Assembly (NCBI GenBank): GCA_964592155.1
Contig: CAZQDA010000114.1
Span: forward strand, 1 to 7,231
Source: Christensenella sp964592155
GTDB lineage: Bacteria; Bacillota; Clostridia; Christensenellales; Christensenellaceae
DNA length: 7,231 bases
Direction of reading: 5' to 3'
Part shown: positions 6,807 to 7,231 of the stretch, piece after piece
Numbering within the stretch: position 1 is the stretch's first letter
Layout: every line of letters starts with the position of its first letter
Notes under the pieces: model-generated
Seen by the model: the letters and a program-made list of their open reading frames with translations, nothing else
Database searches by the model: none
Told to the model about the DNA's origin: nothing
Position numbers and translations under genes: made by a program

Positions 6807-7073
6807 CTAGCAGCGTCTCAAGACGCATGTTGGTCTGCCACTTGCAAGACCACCCGTAAACGGGTCTATGTACTCTTTGAACGTTAATTGTTTATTGACT
6901 TGATCCTACTTCAATTGGTTTTGTATATATTCTGCTATTTTCTTTGCATTCTTCCCAGATGTATCCACGTAAAATCCTCTGCACCAGAAACTCCGATTTC
7001 CATGTTTGTATTTTGAATTCCCATGCCTTTCATGTAGTAACAAGCTGCTTTTTCCCTTGCTAAAGCTTTCTCC
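6807..7073 (-). pseudogene. tnpA: IS200/IS605 TnpA transposase remnant (C-terminal part, in-frame stop)
   Basis: One minus-strand frame reads KGKSSLLLHERHGNSKYKHG, then NRSFWCRGFYVDTSGKNAKK and IAEYIQNQLK, which is the recognisable C-terminal half of Y1 (HUH) TnpA transposases. A TAG at 6908-6906 interrupts it where the family usually has a Glu. The same frame then continues through QLTFKEYIDPFTGG, another family-typical tail, to a TAG at 6809-6807. The Tyr in EYIQNQ (codon 6929-6927) matches the position of the catalytic tyrosine and the final Gln the metal-assisting residue. The HUH metal-binding motif and whole N-terminal half are absent: a stop (7076-7074) and a hairpin replace them. It is therefore inactive. 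An overlapping 94-codon frame (7219-6935) covers the same DNA but shows no transposase match and is not called. Confidence 0.75.
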
Positions 7074-7075
7074 CT

Positions 7076-7096
7076 ACCACTGGCATAGCCAGTGGT
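7076..7096. repeat. Strong hairpin, candidate left-end structure of the IS200 remnant
   Basis: ACCACTGGC (7076-7084) pairs with GCCAGTGGT (7088-7096), a perfect 9-base stem with a 3-base loop. It lies immediately upstream of the surviving transposase codons. It could be the IS left-end hairpin brought close by internal deletion. Alternatively, it may be a terminator-like structure unrelated to the element. Confidence 0.6.
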
Positions 7097-7231
7097 TTCT
7101 TCACAAAGAAAAAATCGCTCATCGTTTTGGTGCGCGACTTGCGGGCGGTATAGCCTGAAGAATGAAGTTCTGCTTTGCTTCGCTCGGCAAAAAGAACCGC
7201 TGAACTGCAAAAAATCCACCGTCGCTTTGCT
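7097..7231. other. Right-edge stretch without an assignable gene
   Basis: Together with 6729-7096 this makes about 500 bases without an intact gene. One minus-strand frame stays open from the window edge to 6935, but its product (KQSRTSFFRLYRP, CEETTGYASGREK and similar) matches no family I know and its second half lies over the transposase in another frame. The direct repeat GCTTTGCT occurs at 7172-7179 and 7224-7231. The stretch may be part of a larger interspersed element that continues past the window. Confidence 0.4.

Larger units (their letters stand above)
6789..7096 (-). mobile_element. Decayed IS200/IS605-family element, internally deleted
   Basis: This segment contains the C-terminal coding part of an IS200-type TnpA flanked by hairpins. 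At its inner (3') side lie GGGC-GTA-GCCC (6789-6799) and GCGTC-TCAA-GACGC (6813-6826). At its 5' side lies a 9-base-arm hairpin with a 3-base loop (7076-7096). IS200/IS605 elements have no inverted-repeat ends; they carry subterminal hairpins recognised by TnpA. The two outer hairpins share the core GGCTA(T/C)GCC on the minus strand, as expected for related left and right ends. The distance is about 300 bases, against roughly 600-700 for an intact single-gene element, and the N-terminal half of the transposase is missing. Exact ends and target site cannot be fixed. Confidence 0.6.

Noticed and set aside
6935..7219. 94-codon minus-strand open frame as a real gene
   Set aside because: No recognisable family, and no convincing ribosome binding site identified. 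The same DNA encodes recognisable TnpA sequence in another frame.
6729..7231. CRISPR array or RNA gene among the clustered hairpins
   Set aside because: The hairpins differ in sequence and spacing, no regular repeats exist, and no tRNA- or rRNA-like fold is visible. An IS200 remnant explains them better.

Overview
The window looks like chromosomal DNA of a Gram-positive member of the Clostridia or a related Firmicutes lineage. The evidence is strong AGGAGG-type ribosome binding sites, sigma-A promoters with near-consensus boxes, a SpoVB/MurJ-type flippase with best resemblance to Bacillota proteins, and a TipAS-like MerR regulator beside an ABC-2 exporter. The species cannot be named from this sequence.

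Layout: (1) 1-1083, minus strand: a TetR-family regulator followed by an ATGA-overlapping multi-pass membrane protein of unknown function that runs off the left edge. A consensus promoter and a 15-bp perfect palindrome lie in front of the regulator. (2) 1200-2549, plus strand: a membrane-anchored diguanylate cyclase with an extracellular sensor, an intact GGEEF site and an altered inhibitory (I) site. (3) 2556-4928, minus strand, convergent with the cyclase: a tight three-gene operon of MerR regulator, ABC ATPase and ABC-2 permease, with 8-bp and 1-bp overlaps. Its promoter has the 19-bp spacer and central palindrome typical of MerR-activated promoters. (4) 5069-6728, plus strand: a 540-residue MurJ/SpoVB-family lipid-linked oligosaccharide flippase under its own extended -10 promoter. 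(5) 6729-7231: no intact gene. It holds a decayed IS200/IS605 transposase (C-terminal part only, internal stop), several short hairpins, and an unassigned tail.

How they work together: the MerR operon reads as a self-contained drug-sensing efflux cassette, in which the regulator binds a compound, remodels the 19-bp spacer promoter and makes more of itself plus the exporter. The TetR pair is probably a second small autoregulated unit in which a ligand relieves repression of a membrane protein. The cyclase and the flippase are stand-alone envelope-related genes. I see no defence system, CRISPR array or RNA gene. The least ordinary parts are the altered I-site, the textbook MerR operator with a TipAS-like sensor, the unknown TetR-coupled membrane protein, and the IS200 remnant with paired hairpins.
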